Part shown: piece after piece, positions 55,505-63,840 of the stretch
Position numbering within the stretch: the first letter of the stretch is position 1
Layout of the letters: every line of letters begins with the position of its first letter
Source of the DNA: Phaeobacter sp. G2
Lineage (GTDB): Bacteria; Pseudomonadota; Alphaproteobacteria; Rhodobacterales; Rhodobacteraceae
Assembly: GCA_025163595.1 (NCBI GenBank)
Contig: CP104100.1
Location: 2,418,001 to 2,482,000, forward strand
Reading direction: 5' to 3'
Length of the DNA: 64,000 nucleotides
Position numbers and translations under genes: made by a program
Notes under the pieces: generated by a model
Databases searched by the model: none
What the model was told of the DNA's origin: nothing
The model's input: only the letters and a program-made list of their open reading frames with translations

Positions 55505-56164
55505 GTGACCCCATTTGTGACCAGCTGTGCGCCAGCGGCGGGCCGTATAATCATCACAGATGCCTGTGTGGACGAAGGCGCTGCCTGGCTTGCCAAACAG
55601 GATCCACGGTTTGCCATGGCTTTGGCCCAATGTGGCCCGCTGCCGCTGCGGCGCAAACCGGATGGCTTTGGGCAATTGCTTAGCGCCATCGTCAGCCAGC
55701 AGGTGAGTGTGGCCTCTGCCAATGCGATCTGGCAGCGTCTTATCGCGGCGCGCCTGACCACCCAGGCAGAGATCCTGGCGGCCACAGAGGATGATCTGCG
55801 TGCCGCCGGGTTAAGCCGGCAAAAAGTCAGGTACGCCTGTGCCTTGGCTCAGGAAGATATTGATTTTGATGCACTTCGTGACATGCCCACAGACAGGGTT
55901 ATCAAGGCCCTGACACAGGTGACCGGCGTTGGGGTCTGGACCGCTGAAATTTATGCCATGTTTTCGTTGGGGAGGGCCGATGTCTTTGCTCCCGGCGATC
56001 TGGCTTTGCAGGAGGCGGCCAAAGCGCTGTTTGACCTGCCAGACCGGCCAAAGGAACGTGAACTCAGGCAGCTGGCCGAGGCCTGGTCCCCGTGGCGGTC
56101 GGTTGCGGCCCGCATCCTCTGGGCCTATTACCATATTGCAAAGGACAGGGAAGGGATCCGATGA
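55505..56164 (+). CDS. DNA-3-methyladenine glycosylase, AlkA-like (HhH-GPD)
   Basis: Base-excision repair glycosylase of 219 residues that removes alkylated purines. The helix-hairpin-helix LTQVTGVGVWTAEIYAMFSLG is followed by the catalytic Asp in FAPGDLALQEA. The SAIVSQQVSVASANAIWQRL segment is typical of AlkA. The start is a GTG at 55505 with GAGGAG at ideal spacing; an upstream frame overlapping the MFS gene is not conserved. Its stop overlaps the esterase start by 4 bp (ATGA). Confidence 0.92.
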   Translation: MTPFVTSCAPAAGRIIITDACVDEGAAWLAKQDPRFAMALAQCGPLPLRRKPDGFGQLLSAIVSQQVSVASANAIWQRLIAARLTTQAEILAATEDDLRAAGLSRQKVRYACALAQEDIDFDALRDMPTDRVIKALTQVTGVGVWTAEIYAMFSLGRADVFAPGDLALQEAAKALFDLPDRPKERELRQLAEAWSPWRSVAARILWAYYHIAKDREGIR

Positions 56165-56826
56165 CTCGTGTACTAAAAGCTGAGCGCAGAGAGCCGCTCT
56201 CCGGGGTGACCCGGTCTATTGTGGTGTTTCTGCATGGCTACGGCGCCAATGGGGCGGATCTTTTGGGGCTGGCTGATCCGCTGGCCGAGCACCTGCCAGA
56301 TACCCTGTTTGTGGCTCCTGACGCGCCAGAAAATTGTCCCGGTGCGCCAATGGGATACCAGTGGTTCCCGATCCCCTGGATCGATGGCTCCTCGGAAGAG
56401 GAAAGCATGCGGGGCATGAATGCCTCGATCGAGGATCTGAACGCCTTTCTGGATGCGCTGATGGTCGACGAAGATGTCCTGCCCGAACAGGTGGTGCTCT
56501 TTGGCTTTTCGCAGGGCACCATGATGAGCCTGCACGTGGGGCCGCGTCGCGAGGATGCTATTGCAGGGATCGTTGCCTTCTCGGGGCGCCTGCTGTCGCC
56601 TGACACGCTGAAAGACGAGGTGGTGAGCCGGATGCCGGTCATGTTGGTGCATGGCGATGCCGATGATGTGGTGCCGCCACAATCCCTACCAGAAGCCGCA
56701 GAAGCGCTGGATCAGGCCGGGTTCAAGGATGTCTTTGCCCATATCATGAAAGGCACCGGGCACGGGATCGCCCCGGATGGGCTGAGTGTTTCCCTGGCCT
56801 TTATGCGGGACAAGCTGGGCCTGTAA
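56161..56826 (+). CDS. Phospholipase/carboxylesterase-type hydrolase
   Basis: Alpha/beta hydrolase of 221 residues of the PF02230 family. Family landmarks are VVFLHGYGANGADLLGLAD, FVAPDAPENCPGAPMGYQWFPI, the nucleophile elbow LFGFSQGTMMSLH, and acid and His in LVHGDADDVVPP and GTGHGIAPDGL. Such enzymes cleave short acyl or thioester bonds; the substrate is unknown. It is co-translated with the glycosylase gene (4-bp overlap) and followed by a terminator. Confidence 0.92.
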   Translation: MTRVLKAERREPLSGVTRSIVVFLHGYGANGADLLGLADPLAEHLPDTLFVAPDAPENCPGAPMGYQWFPIPWIDGSSEEESMRGMNASIEDLNAFLDALMVDEDVLPEQVVLFGFSQGTMMSLHVGPRREDAIAGIVAFSGRLLSPDTLKDEVVSRMPVMLVHGDADDVVPPQSLPEAAEALDQAGFKDVFAHIMKGTGHGIAPDGLSVSLAFMRDKLGL

Positions 56827-56841
56827 GTCACTGATATAATT

Positions 56842-56872
56842 AAGGTACAGGCGATAGGCCTGTACCTTTATA
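56842..56872 (+). terminator. Terminator after the carboxylesterase gene
   Basis: AAGGTACAGGC (56842-56852) pairs perfectly with GCCTGTACCTT (56858-56868) around a five-base loop, with a short T/A tail. Its core resembles the repeat unit after sufS. Confidence 0.82.
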
Positions 56873-56902
56873 TAGTTCAATTCGCCCAAACGAGCGCTGA
56901 AA

Positions 56903-57661
56903 TCAAGGTTTCCGGGGGCGGTTTCCCCGGCTTGAGCGGGGCGTAGGATCCTTGCGGTCTTGCTTGTGTTTGGCTTCAGCCTTGCCCGGTATCTTAGCCT
57001 GTATCCTAGACTGTGCGTCAGTCTTTTGGGCCTTGGTATTTTTGGCCCTAGTCTTTTGCGCTCTGCGATTGGGCAGCTGCGATGGTTTTGCAGGCCCTGG
57101 AATGTTTGGCACTTCAAGATCTTCCCAAGCGCCCTGGGACAGCCCATCCAGCGTCCAGGCTCCGATGTTATAGCGAATAAGCCGCAGGGTGGGAAAGCCA
57201 ACCGCAGCTGTCATGCGGCGGACCTGGCGGTTCTTGCCTTCCCGAAGGGTAAGGGAAACCCAGCTGGTCGGAATGGATTTGCGTGTGCGAATGGGGGGCG
57301 TCCGCGCCCAGAGCTGCGCAGGCTCCGCCATCAGATGCGCCTTGGCGGGCCGGGTTAATCCGTCCTTCAGCTCCACGCCTTTTTCCAGCGCCGACACTGC
57401 CGCAGAATCCATTTCGCCCTCGACCTGTACCCAATAGGTTTTGGCCATCTTGTGCTGTGGGTCGCTGATCCAGGCCTGCAAACGGCCGGTATCTGTCAGC
57501 AGCATCAAGCCTTCGCTGTCCCGGTCCAACCGCCCTGCGGCATAGACGCCGGGGCAGTCAATAAAGGCGCTGAGGGTTTGGCGCGTGCTGCCCTGGCTGC
57601 CGGTATCGGTGAACTGCGGCAGCACGTCATAGGGTTTGTTAAAGCGAATAAGGCGGGTCAT
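56903..57661 (-). CDS. RNA pseudouridine synthase, RluE/RsuA-like
   Basis: Isomerises uridine to pseudouridine in rRNA; about 252 residues. The catalytic Asp is in [14 protein letters not shown], and the later [22 protein letters not shown] segment is typical. There is no S4 domain at the N terminus, as in RluE (23S rRNA position 2457). The last 70 residues are a Lys/Arg-rich low-complexity tail that may bind RNA. The start ATG 57661 ([14 protein letters not shown]) lacks a strong ribosome site; the open frame upstream overlaps the HNH gene leader. Confidence 0.88.
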   Translation of the reverse strand: MTRLIRFNKPYDVLPQFTDTGSQGSTRQTLSAFIDCPGVYAAGRLDRDSEGLMLLTDTGRLQAWISDPQHKMAKTYWVQVEGEMDSAAVSALEKGVELKDGLTRPAKAHLMAEPAQLWARTPPIRTRKSIPTSWVSLTLREGKNRQVRRMTAAVGFPTLRLIRYNIGAWTLDGLSQGAWEDLEVPNIPGPAKPSQLPNRRAQKTRAKNTKAQKTDAQSRIQAKIPGKAEAKHKQDRKDPTPRSSRGNRPRKP

Positions 57662-57887
57662 GGGACGTGCATAGGCAGTGGTCCCTTGGCTTGCAAGTGG
57701 GCTTTGGCGGCTACGGCAATTCCCCGTCACGAGCCTGTCACAGAGGAATGCTAGCGAAGAAGCGAAATCTTGTAGCTGGCAAGGGCTTGTCAGACAAAAA
57801 CCACGATATATAGTTGAACATATGCTGGGGCGGGTTCCCCGCTCTGGTGCCGGCAACCGGCAGACAGGGCGAGGAAGACGTAGCATC

Positions 57888-58472
57888 ATGGATGGCGATT
57901 TCAGAACTGATTTTGTGAGGGACCCCAGCGCGTTGCGGCAGCATCCTGCACTGGTGCTGAACGCGGATTATCGGCCGCTGTCCTATTACCCACTGTCGCT
58001 GTGGAGCTGGCAAGACGCGGTCAAGGCGGCCTGGCTGGATCGGGTGGATATTCTGGCGGAATATGACGAGGTGGTGCATAGCCCCAGCACGCAGATCCGA
58101 ATACCTTCGGTTGTGGTGCTGAAAGACTATGTGAAACCTCAAAAGCGCGTGGCCTTCACGCGCTTTAATTTATTTTTGCGCGACGAATTTTGCTGCCAAT
58201 ACTGTGGTGCCCGTGGTGATCTGACCTTTGACCATGTGGTTCCGCGGGCAGCTGGTGGGATAACAAGCTGGGAAAATGTCGTGGCAGCCTGTTCGCCGTG
58301 TAACTTAAAGAAAGGCTCCAAGCCCTTGCATATGCTTGGGATGTCACTGTGCAAAGCCCCCAGGCGCCCAGGTGCCGAGGATTTGCGCAATACTGGGCGA
58401 AAGTTCCCACCCAACCATCTGCACGACAGTTGGATGGATTTTCTCTATTGGGACACCGAGCTCGACGCCTGA
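57888..58472 (+). CDS. HNH endonuclease
   Basis: Nuclease-fold protein of 194 residues. The HNH core is [42 protein letters not shown], with paired CxxC zinc ligands and the catalytic DHVVP. Such single-domain HNH proteins are common in Rhodobacterales chromosomes, of unknown role; no phage or restriction gene is beside it. The ATG at 57888 follows GAGGAAG at a rather long spacing. It is divergent from the RluE-like gene (226 bp) and convergent with ocd. Confidence 0.9.
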   Translation: MDGDFRTDFVRDPSALRQHPALVLNADYRPLSYYPLSLWSWQDAVKAAWLDRVDILAEYDEVVHSPSTQIRIPSVVVLKDYVKPQKRVAFTRFNLFLRDEFCCQYCGARGDLTFDHVVPRAAGGITSWENVVAACSPCNLKKGSKPLHMLGMSLCKAPRRPGAEDLRNTGRKFPPNHLHDSWMDFLYWDTELDA

Positions 58473-58529
58473 GGTCGCCGGTTCAAAATGGCCACGTTGC
58501 AGGTCATCAGTCCGGCTGGCCCCAATGTC

Positions 58530-58549
58530 GTAAACTGGATGCAGTTTAC
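58530..58549. terminator. Hairpin between convergent HNH and ocd genes
   Basis: GTAAACTG (58530-58537) pairs perfectly with CAGTTTAC (58542-58549) around a four-base loop. It overlaps the ocd stop codon. There is no T run on either side, so termination strength is uncertain. Confidence 0.5.
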
Positions 58550-59592
58550 GCGTCTGAGCGTTGCAGCATGCCAAACAGATCCCGTGGATCATCCGGGTCC
58601 GCTAACATATCAAGATCAATAAAGAATTCGGTGCCTTTGATGTGGTCGCGGATGTAACGCAGGGCACTGAAATCCTCGATTGCAAAACCGACGCTGTCGA
58701 ACAGAGTGATCTGCTTGTCGTCGCGGCGTCCTTGTTTCTGACCGCTGATCACCTCCCAAAGCTCGGTGACGGCAAAATCCTCTGGCATCTGCTGGATTTC
58801 GCCCTCGATCCGGGTTTGCGGTGGGAATTCCACAAAGACATCAGACCGGTTCAAGATGCCGGCGGCCAATTCGGTCTTGCCGGGGCAGTCGCCGCCGATG
58901 GCATTGATATGCACCCCGGCGCCGATCATGTTGTCGGTCAGGATGGTGGCGTTTTGCTTGTCGGCGGTGCAGGTGGTCAGGATCTGTGCGCCTTCAATGG
59001 CTTCCTCGGGGGAGCTGCAGCGCACAACATTGAGACCAAAAGCCCCCAGGTTGCGGGCGCATTTTTCTGTTGCCGCCGGGTCCTTGTCAAACAAGCGCAC
59101 GGTTTTCAGCCCGCAGATCGCCTTCATCGCCAGGGTTTGGAATTCAGACTGCGCTCCATTTCCGATCATCGCCATGGTGTCCGCGCCTTTTGGAGCCAGA
59201 TACTTAGCCGCCATAACTGATGTCGCGGCGGTACGCAGCGCAGTGAGCATTGTCATCTCGGTGAAAAGCACCGGGTAGCCAGTGTAGACATCCGCCAACA
59301 ACCCAAAGGCAGTTACGGTTTGCAGGCCTTCGCTGGTGTTTTTGGGATGGCCATTGACGTATTTGAACCCATAGGCCTCCCCATCAGAGGTGGGCATCAG
59401 TTCGATCACGCCGACATCTGAGTGGCTGGCAACACGTGGGGTTTTGTCGAACAATTCCCAACGCTTAAAGTCCGCTTCGACGTATTCGGCCAGATCGCGC
59501 AGCATGGTTTCAATGCCAATACTATGGACCAGGCGCATCATATTGTCGACGCTGACAAAGGGAACGAGAGCTTTATGTGAGGGCGTGGTCAT
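58546..59592 (-). CDS. ocd: Ornithine cyclodeaminase
   Basis: NAD-dependent enzyme of the ocd/mu-crystallin family that turns ornithine into proline and ammonia; 348 residues. Landmarks are GFKYVNGHPKNTSEGLQTVTAFGLL, TEMTMLTALRTAATSVMAAKYLAPK, the nucleotide fold AMIGNGAQSEFQTLAM and NAIGGDCPGKTELAAGIL, which supplies the catalytic Asp. It is the last gene of the arginine module: its start overlaps the ctlX stop by 4 bp, and the three genes are translated in step. Confidence 0.95.
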   Translation of the reverse strand: MTTPSHKALVPFVSVDNMMRLVHSIGIETMLRDLAEYVEADFKRWELFDKTPRVASHSDVGVIELMPTSDGEAYGFKYVNGHPKNTSEGLQTVTAFGLLADVYTGYPVLFTEMTMLTALRTAATSVMAAKYLAPKGADTMAMIGNGAQSEFQTLAMKAICGLKTVRLFDKDPAATEKCARNLGAFGLNVVRCSSPEEAIEGAQILTTCTADKQNATILTDNMIGAGVHINAIGGDCPGKTELAAGILNRSDVFVEFPPQTRIEGEIQQMPEDFAVTELWEVISGQKQGRRDDKQITLFDSVGFAIEDFSALRYIRDHIKGTEFFIDLDMLADPDDPRDLFGMLQRSDA

Positions 59593-60515
59593 GGGGTGGT
59601 CCTTTCGCGGGGGCTAAGGTGGATACCTGCCAACATGCAGCGCACCGAGCCTCCGGCTGTTTCGATGGTTGGAATGGAGAGGGGCAACAGGCTAGTGCTG
59701 CGCTCGATGATGCGGATTTGATCGGGGCGCAGGGCCTCCAGCGCACGGGAGGACAGGGCCAGCAGGGGCTTCGATCCCGTTAGCGCAAAGACATTACCGG
59801 CAAAGTTCCGGATCTGATCTTCCGTCAGGTCGATGACCTCATGGCCGGTTTCTGCCAGACGCGTGGCAATTTCCATGCGCCGGGTTGGATCGCTGATCAT
59901 CGACAGGCAGATCATGGCAAAATCACTGCCAATGCCCATCAAAACATTGCTGTGATAAACTTCACGACCTGCTGCATCGCGGGCCTCAAAGGCCATGGGT
60001 TCATAGTTGAAATGGGTGCAAAACCGTTCCAGCAGCACTGGATCGGCCCGGTTTGATTTCACTGTATAGGCAACCCGGCCAACATGATCGAGCACCATGG
60101 CGCCGGTGCCCTCCAGCGCCAGCCCGTCTTCTTCCAGTCCAGAGAAATCAATGACATCCTGCACCCGGTAGCTGCGCTTTAGCGCCTCTATGACATCCCA
60201 ACGCCGTTCCAGACGGCGATTTGGGGCATGCATCGGGTAGATGGCAATATGACCACCGGAATGGGTTGAGAACCAGTTGTTTGGAAATACGCTGTCAGGT
60301 GTCGTGGTGCCGGTGTCGTCAAAGACATGCACACGTACGCCTGCGTTTCGCAGGGTTTCCGCTGCGGTATCAAACTCTCGCAGCGCCTTCTTACGGGTGG
60401 ATTCTGGGTCTCCGGCAGTGATCTGAAAGGCATTGTCCACCTGGGTGTCCGGGTTGGAACAAAAATTATGTGGCCGGATCATCACCACGGCGGCGGGGGC
60501 TTGCAGACTGTTCAA
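59589..60515 (-). CDS. ctlX: Citrulline-utilisation hydrolase (CtlX type)
   Basis: Guanidino-group-modifying (amidinotransferase-like) hydrolase of 308 residues. Motifs are MIRPHNFCSNPDTQVDNAFQ, TPDSVFPNNWFSTH and LALEGTGAMVLDH; a His in YHSNVLMGIG and a C-terminal Cys near GGSVRCMLAGIHL supply the catalytic pair. This subgroup was linked to citrulline use, giving ornithine. It overlaps both neighbours by 4 bp (arginase upstream, ocd downstream), so citrulline and arginine both feed ornithine to Ocd. Confidence 0.85.
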   Translation of the reverse strand: MNSLQAPAAVVMIRPHNFCSNPDTQVDNAFQITAGDPESTRKKALREFDTAAETLRNAGVRVHVFDDTGTTTPDSVFPNNWFSTHSGGHIAIYPMHAPNRRLERRWDVIEALKRSYRVQDVIDFSGLEEDGLALEGTGAMVLDHVGRVAYTVKSNRADPVLLERFCTHFNYEPMAFEARDAAGREVYHSNVLMGIGSDFAMICLSMISDPTRRMEIATRLAETGHEVIDLTEDQIRNFAGNVFALTGSKPLLALSSRALEALRPDQIRIIERSTSLLPLSIPTIETAGGSVRCMLAGIHLSPRERTTP

Positions 60516-61453
60516 GTGAAGCTCCTGGTTGGCCGATCAAAGACACGGCGCCCGAGCGCAGAGGCGCAAAGGTCAACCATCAGATGGGCGGTGCGACCGC
60601 GTTCATCCAGAAACGGGTTCAGCTCTACCAGATCCAAAGAGGTCATCAGCCCGGAATCATGCAACATCTCGCAAACCAGATGGGCTTCGCGCACCGTTGC
60701 ACCACCCGGAACCGTGGTGCCAACAGCTGGCGCCACCGAGGGGTCCAGGAAATCAACATCCAGCGAGACATGCAGCAACCCATTGGCCGCCGCGACCCGC
60801 TTGAGGAACTGCGCCAGCGGCCCGGCGATACCATTTTCATCTATGTCGCGCATATCATGGCGGTGGATAGCGCTGGCTTCCAGCGCCTGACGCTCAGCAC
60901 TGTCGACAGAGCGCAGCCCAATCATACAGATGTTGTCCTGTGGCACCGGGTGGGCCACCTCGGGAAAGCCGTCAAACCCACTGCGCCCGGTGAAATAGCC
61001 GACCGGCGTGCCATGCAGGTTGCCGCTGTCAGAGCTCTGCGGCGTGTGAAAATCCGTATGGGCATCCAGCCACAAAACAAAAAGCGGGCGTCCAACCGAA
61101 GCGGCATAGGCTGCCACACCAGACACCGATCCCAGCGACAATGAATGATCGCCTCCAAGGAAGATCGGCAAACCGTCGGCCATAGTCTGTTCGGCGATCT
61201 CGGCCAGTGCTGAGGTCCAGCCAATTGTCTGATTGGGGGCAAAAACTGCGCCAGGTTCGGCATCGGGGGCATGTGGAGCAGGGGCGATATTGCCCAGGTC
61301 TGTCACTTGATGGCCAAGCCCGGACAGAGCTGCAGCCAGGCCCGCAGTTCGGTAGGCATCCGGCCCCATAAGGCAACCAGGTCGCCGTTTGCCGCTATCT
61401 ACGGGGGCACCAACAAGGAAACAAGTCTTTTGCGTCACGGTAGAATTCTCCAC
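60512..61453 (-). CDS. rocF: Arginase
   Basis: Manganese enzyme of 313 residues that cleaves arginine to ornithine and urea. The metal ligands are in GGDHSLSLGS, WLDAHTDFHTP and VSLDVDFLDPSVAP; GTTVPGGATVREAH and DLVELNPFLDE are also conserved. It is the first gene of the arginase-ctlX-ocd operon and is divergent from an Lrp-type regulator gene, 98 bp away, which probably responds to arginine, ornithine or a related amino acid. Confidence 0.95.
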   Translation of the reverse strand: MENSTVTQKTCFLVGAPVDSGKRRPGCLMGPDAYRTAGLAAALSGLGHQVTDLGNIAPAPHAPDAEPGAVFAPNQTIGWTSALAEIAEQTMADGLPIFLGGDHSLSLGSVSGVAAYAASVGRPLFVLWLDAHTDFHTPQSSDSGNLHGTPVGYFTGRSGFDGFPEVAHPVPQDNICMIGLRSVDSAERQALEASAIHRHDMRDIDENGIAGPLAQFLKRVAAANGLLHVSLDVDFLDPSVAPAVGTTVPGGATVREAHLVCEMLHDSGLMTSLDLVELNPFLDERGRTAHLMVDLCASALGRRVFDRPTRSFT

Positions 61454-61551
61454 GTCGAAATCAGTGAGATCTAAAAACCTCCGAAATGAGGTGATTGAAA
61501 CCGATCAAATTGACCGATATGTTTCACTGACCAACAAAACGGAGCATTAAA

Positions 61552-61977
61552 GTGGATAAAACGGACGAAAGACTGATTGCAGCCTTGCGGCACAACGCCC
61601 GCGCCAGCCTGTCAGATCTTGCTTTGCAGCTGGATTTGTCCCGAACCACCGTGCGCGCTCGCATCGAGCGGCTGCAACTGCGTGGAGATGTACTTGGCTT
61701 TACGGTTGTTCTGAAAGAGGACGTGCTGCGCGATCCGGTGCGGGGATTGATGATGATCGGCATCGAAGGCCGCGGCGCCAGTCGCATCATTCGCCAGCTT
61801 CAAGGCCTGCCAGAGGTGCGTGCCATCCATACCACCAATGGACGCTGGGATCTGATTGTCGAACTGGGCACGGAAACACTGGAAACACTGGATGCCGCAC
61901 TCGCAAAGATACGCACCTTTGACGGGGTGGTCAGCAGTGAAACAAATCTGCTTTTGGCAACCAAAAAAGACTCCTGA
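61552..61977 (+). CDS. Lrp/AsnC-family regulator of the arginine module
   Basis: Transcription regulator of 141 residues. The N-terminal winged helix-turn-helix (DERLIAALRHNARASLSDLALQLDLSRTTVRARIERLQ) and the C-terminal RAM ligand domain (LPEVRAIHTTNGRWDLIVEL) are complete. It starts with GTG. Because it is divergent from arginase-ctlX-ocd, it very likely controls that operon and itself from the 98-bp spacer; the ligand is inferred to be arginine or ornithine. Confidence 0.92.
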   Translation: MDKTDERLIAALRHNARASLSDLALQLDLSRTTVRARIERLQLRGDVLGFTVVLKEDVLRDPVRGLMMIGIEGRGASRIIRQLQGLPEVRAIHTTNGRWDLIVELGTETLETLDAALAKIRTFDGVVSSETNLLLATKKDS

Positions 61978-62012
61978 AACCAGACCTAGCGAACCGCGTG
62001 CCGCGAAGTGGT

Positions 62013-62480
62013 TCAGGGCTTGCTGCGCGCCGCCGCGATCCACAGGCCGGCCAGGGCGAAGGAAATAATGGCGTTCCAACTGGCCATTGACAGGCTGAAC
62101 AGCTCCCATGGCACCTCATCGCAGCGCACCAGCGGCGCCCCCATGATCTGTTCCATCAACTGTTCGGGGGACAAACCTCCAATTGGGCTTGAGGTACAGG
62201 TTGTCGGTCCCTCCCAATAGCCGCGCTCAACCCCGGTATGGTAAACACCAATCCCGCCAGTAATCAGGGCGGCCAGGGCGCCAAGGTACAACAGCGCCGT
62301 AAGGCCTGCGCCAGGCAATAAAAGGGCCAGAATTCCGATGCCGACCGCTGCCACATGCGGGTAGCGCTGCCAGTAACACATCTTACAGGGCGCCATTTCA
62401 CCAATGTATTGAAACCCCAGCGCTCCCAGCATCATTGCGGCTGAGCCCAAGGTGGCGGCAAGGATCAGAATTCGTCGCAT
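62013..62480 (-). CDS. dsbB: Disulfide bond formation protein B
   Basis: Four-helix membrane protein of 155 residues that re-oxidises DsbA and passes electrons to quinone. The periplasmic redox pairs are Cys32/Cys35 (CKMC) and Cys95/Cys120 (PTTC and LVRC). Hydrophobic helices flank both loops. It follows yqaA by one base, so the two are co-transcribed. No dsbA is in the window. Confidence 0.95.
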   Translation of the reverse strand: MRRILILAATLGSAAMMLGALGFQYIGEMAPCKMCYWQRYPHVAAVGIGILALLLPGAGLTALLYLGALAALITGGIGVYHTGVERGYWEGPTTCTSSPIGGLSPEQLMEQIMGAPLVRCDEVPWELFSLSMASWNAIISFALAGLWIAAARSKP

Positions 62481-62481
62481 A

Positions 62482-63060
62482 TCACAGGTACCTCAGCCCT
62501 AAAAATCCGCCAAACAGGAGCACGATAAAGACGGTAAAGACAAGCCCCATACGCTGCTCGATAAAGCCGCGAATGGGGGCGCCAAAGGCACGCAACAGTC
62601 CGGCCACGATAAAGAAGCGCAGCGCACGGGCCAAAACGGAGGTTGCCAGAAACGTCATTAGCGGCATGCCGGTCCAGCCCGACATGATTGTGATGACCTT
62701 ATAAGGAAAAGGCGTGATCCCGGCCATCAGAACCGCCCAAAACCCGAAGTCATTGAATTTATGGTTGAACTCTTCAATTGCAGCGCCTTTTCCCATGGCT
62801 TCGAGGATCGGTTGGCCCAGGCTGTCATAGAAAAAGGCACCAATGGCATAGCCAAGCATGCCACCTGCAACGGAGGCGACCAGCGCAACTGAAGCGATCA
62901 GCCAGGCCCGTGAGGGACGCGCCAGTATCATCGGAATCATCAACACATCCGGCGGAATGGGAAAGATCGAACTTTCGACAAAGGAGACCGCAGCGAGCCA
63001 CCACAAGGCATGGCGGTGATACGCGAGGGACATGGTTCGATCATATAGCCTGCGTAGCAT
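62482..63060 (-). CDS. YqaA/DedA-family membrane protein
   Basis: Membrane protein of 192 residues of the SNARE-associated/YqaA group of DedA-like proteins. Landmarks are VSFVESSIFPIPPDVLMIPMIL near the N terminus, AGGMLGYAIGAFFYDSLGQP and AGITPFPYKVITIMSG, with about five hydrophobic segments. Such proteins are thought to move lipids across the membrane. The ATG at 63060 follows AAAGG; the 32 residues available upstream are not conserved. It precedes dsbB by one base. Confidence 0.9.
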   Translation of the reverse strand: MLRRLYDRTMSLAYHRHALWWLAAVSFVESSIFPIPPDVLMIPMILARPSRAWLIASVALVASVAGGMLGYAIGAFFYDSLGQPILEAMGKGAAIEEFNHKFNDFGFWAVLMAGITPFPYKVITIMSGWTGMPLMTFLATSVLARALRFFIVAGLLRAFGAPIRGFIEQRMGLVFTVFIVLLFGGFLGLRYL

Positions 63061-63223
63061 TTGAAATACCTTTGCGTTTGCCCCTGCAACAGGGGCCTCG
63101 CATGGGCGCGCGAAGAGGTCAATAACAGTGCGCTGCCTGTGGTGGATTCTTGCCATTTTTCTGCATTCTATTAGGCATTTTCCTCTGGACCTCCGGTTCT
63201 GGCTTGGGTAGGAACGGGTCGTT

Positions 63224-63309
63224 GCCCAAGTGGCGGAATGGTAGACGCAGGGGATTCAAAATCCCCCGCTGGTGACAGCGTGCCGGTTCGAGTCCGGCCT
63301 TGGGTACCA
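63224..63309 (+). tRNA. tRNA-Leu (CAA)
   Basis: An 86-base class II tRNA: acceptor GCCCAAG pairs with CTTGGGT, anticodon loop TTCAAAA (anticodon CAA) on a GGGGA/TCCCC stem, variable arm CGCTGGTGACAGCG, T arm with GGTTCGAGTCC and encoded CCA (63307-63309). An integrase remnant lies 110 bp downstream, so its 3' end is a likely attachment site. Confidence 0.96.
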
Positions 63310-63316
63310 TTAAAAT

Positions 63317-63362
63317 CAAGGCCTTGCGTGAGTAACTTCATGCAAGGCCTTGTTTGTTTTCC
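63317..63362 (+). terminator. Terminator of tRNA-Leu
   Basis: A 15-bp stem, 63317-63331 with 63338-63352 (CAAGGCCTTGC core), a six-base loop and a T-rich tail TTTGTTTT. Confidence 0.85.
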
Positions 63363-63399
63363 AGAACACTCACACACACGACTCACACAGGCTCCTTTT

Positions 63400-63414
63400 G
63401 TTCTCTTTTTGGTC
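63400..63414. promoter_or_regulatory. SOS-box-like site by the integrase remnant
   Basis: GTTCTCTTTTTGGTC is identical to the upstream recA site at 28000, with 18 shared bases (TTTGTTCTCTTTTTGGTC). It lies immediately after the integrase stop, so its target is unclear. Confidence 0.35.
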
Positions 63415-63416
63415 GC

Positions 63417-63840
63417 TTAGGTGCGACGATGTTGTGCCGCCTTTGATAGGGCTTTTCGACTTGCCTTCTTTCGGTAGTAGGCAACCATCTCAGGGCTTTG
63501 GTTTGTCACGGCTTGGATTTCTGCATCGGTACAGCCTGCCTCGGCCAACCGAATGATTGCCAATTTTCGCAACCCATGCAGAACGTATGGTTTAGCTGTT
63601 TCCCCCAAGTTATTGCGCCGGCGTCGAAAAGATTTTTCTACCGCATCGTACCCAAGTGGTTCTGTTAGGTTCTTTGCAAGCACATGCTTCCCCCTCCCAT
63701 TTGAGAAGAATGGCCTTCTGCCTGCGTCTACTGCCTTCTGTCCATGTCACACGGTGATATGGCTCCCAAGCTTGCAGCCGCGCGGACCACTTCCAGACGA
63801 GGCGTGGCTTTTCAATACGCGGTTTCAGAGGGCGTTTCAC
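63417..63840 (-). pseudogene. Tyrosine integrase remnant (internally deleted)
   Basis: A broken phage-type integrase. Its N-terminal part starts with GTG at 63840 (KRPLKPRIEKPRLVWKWSAR, then YHRVTWTEGSRRRQKAILLKW). Its C-terminal part is in another frame and ends at 63417, with HGLRKLAIIRLAEAGCTDAEIQ and the nucleophile in AYYRKKA. The two parts join near 63687, in a frame shift. The arm-binding end and the HxLR...Y end are kept, but the core-binding region and the first catalytic Arg (several hundred residues) are missing. The GTG overlaps the stop of the excisionase-like gene by 4 bp, the usual xis-int coupling. Confidence 0.82.

Noticed and set aside
57888..58472. Homing or restriction HNH system
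   Set aside because: The gene stands alone among housekeeping genes, with no methyltransferase, intron or phage gene beside it.
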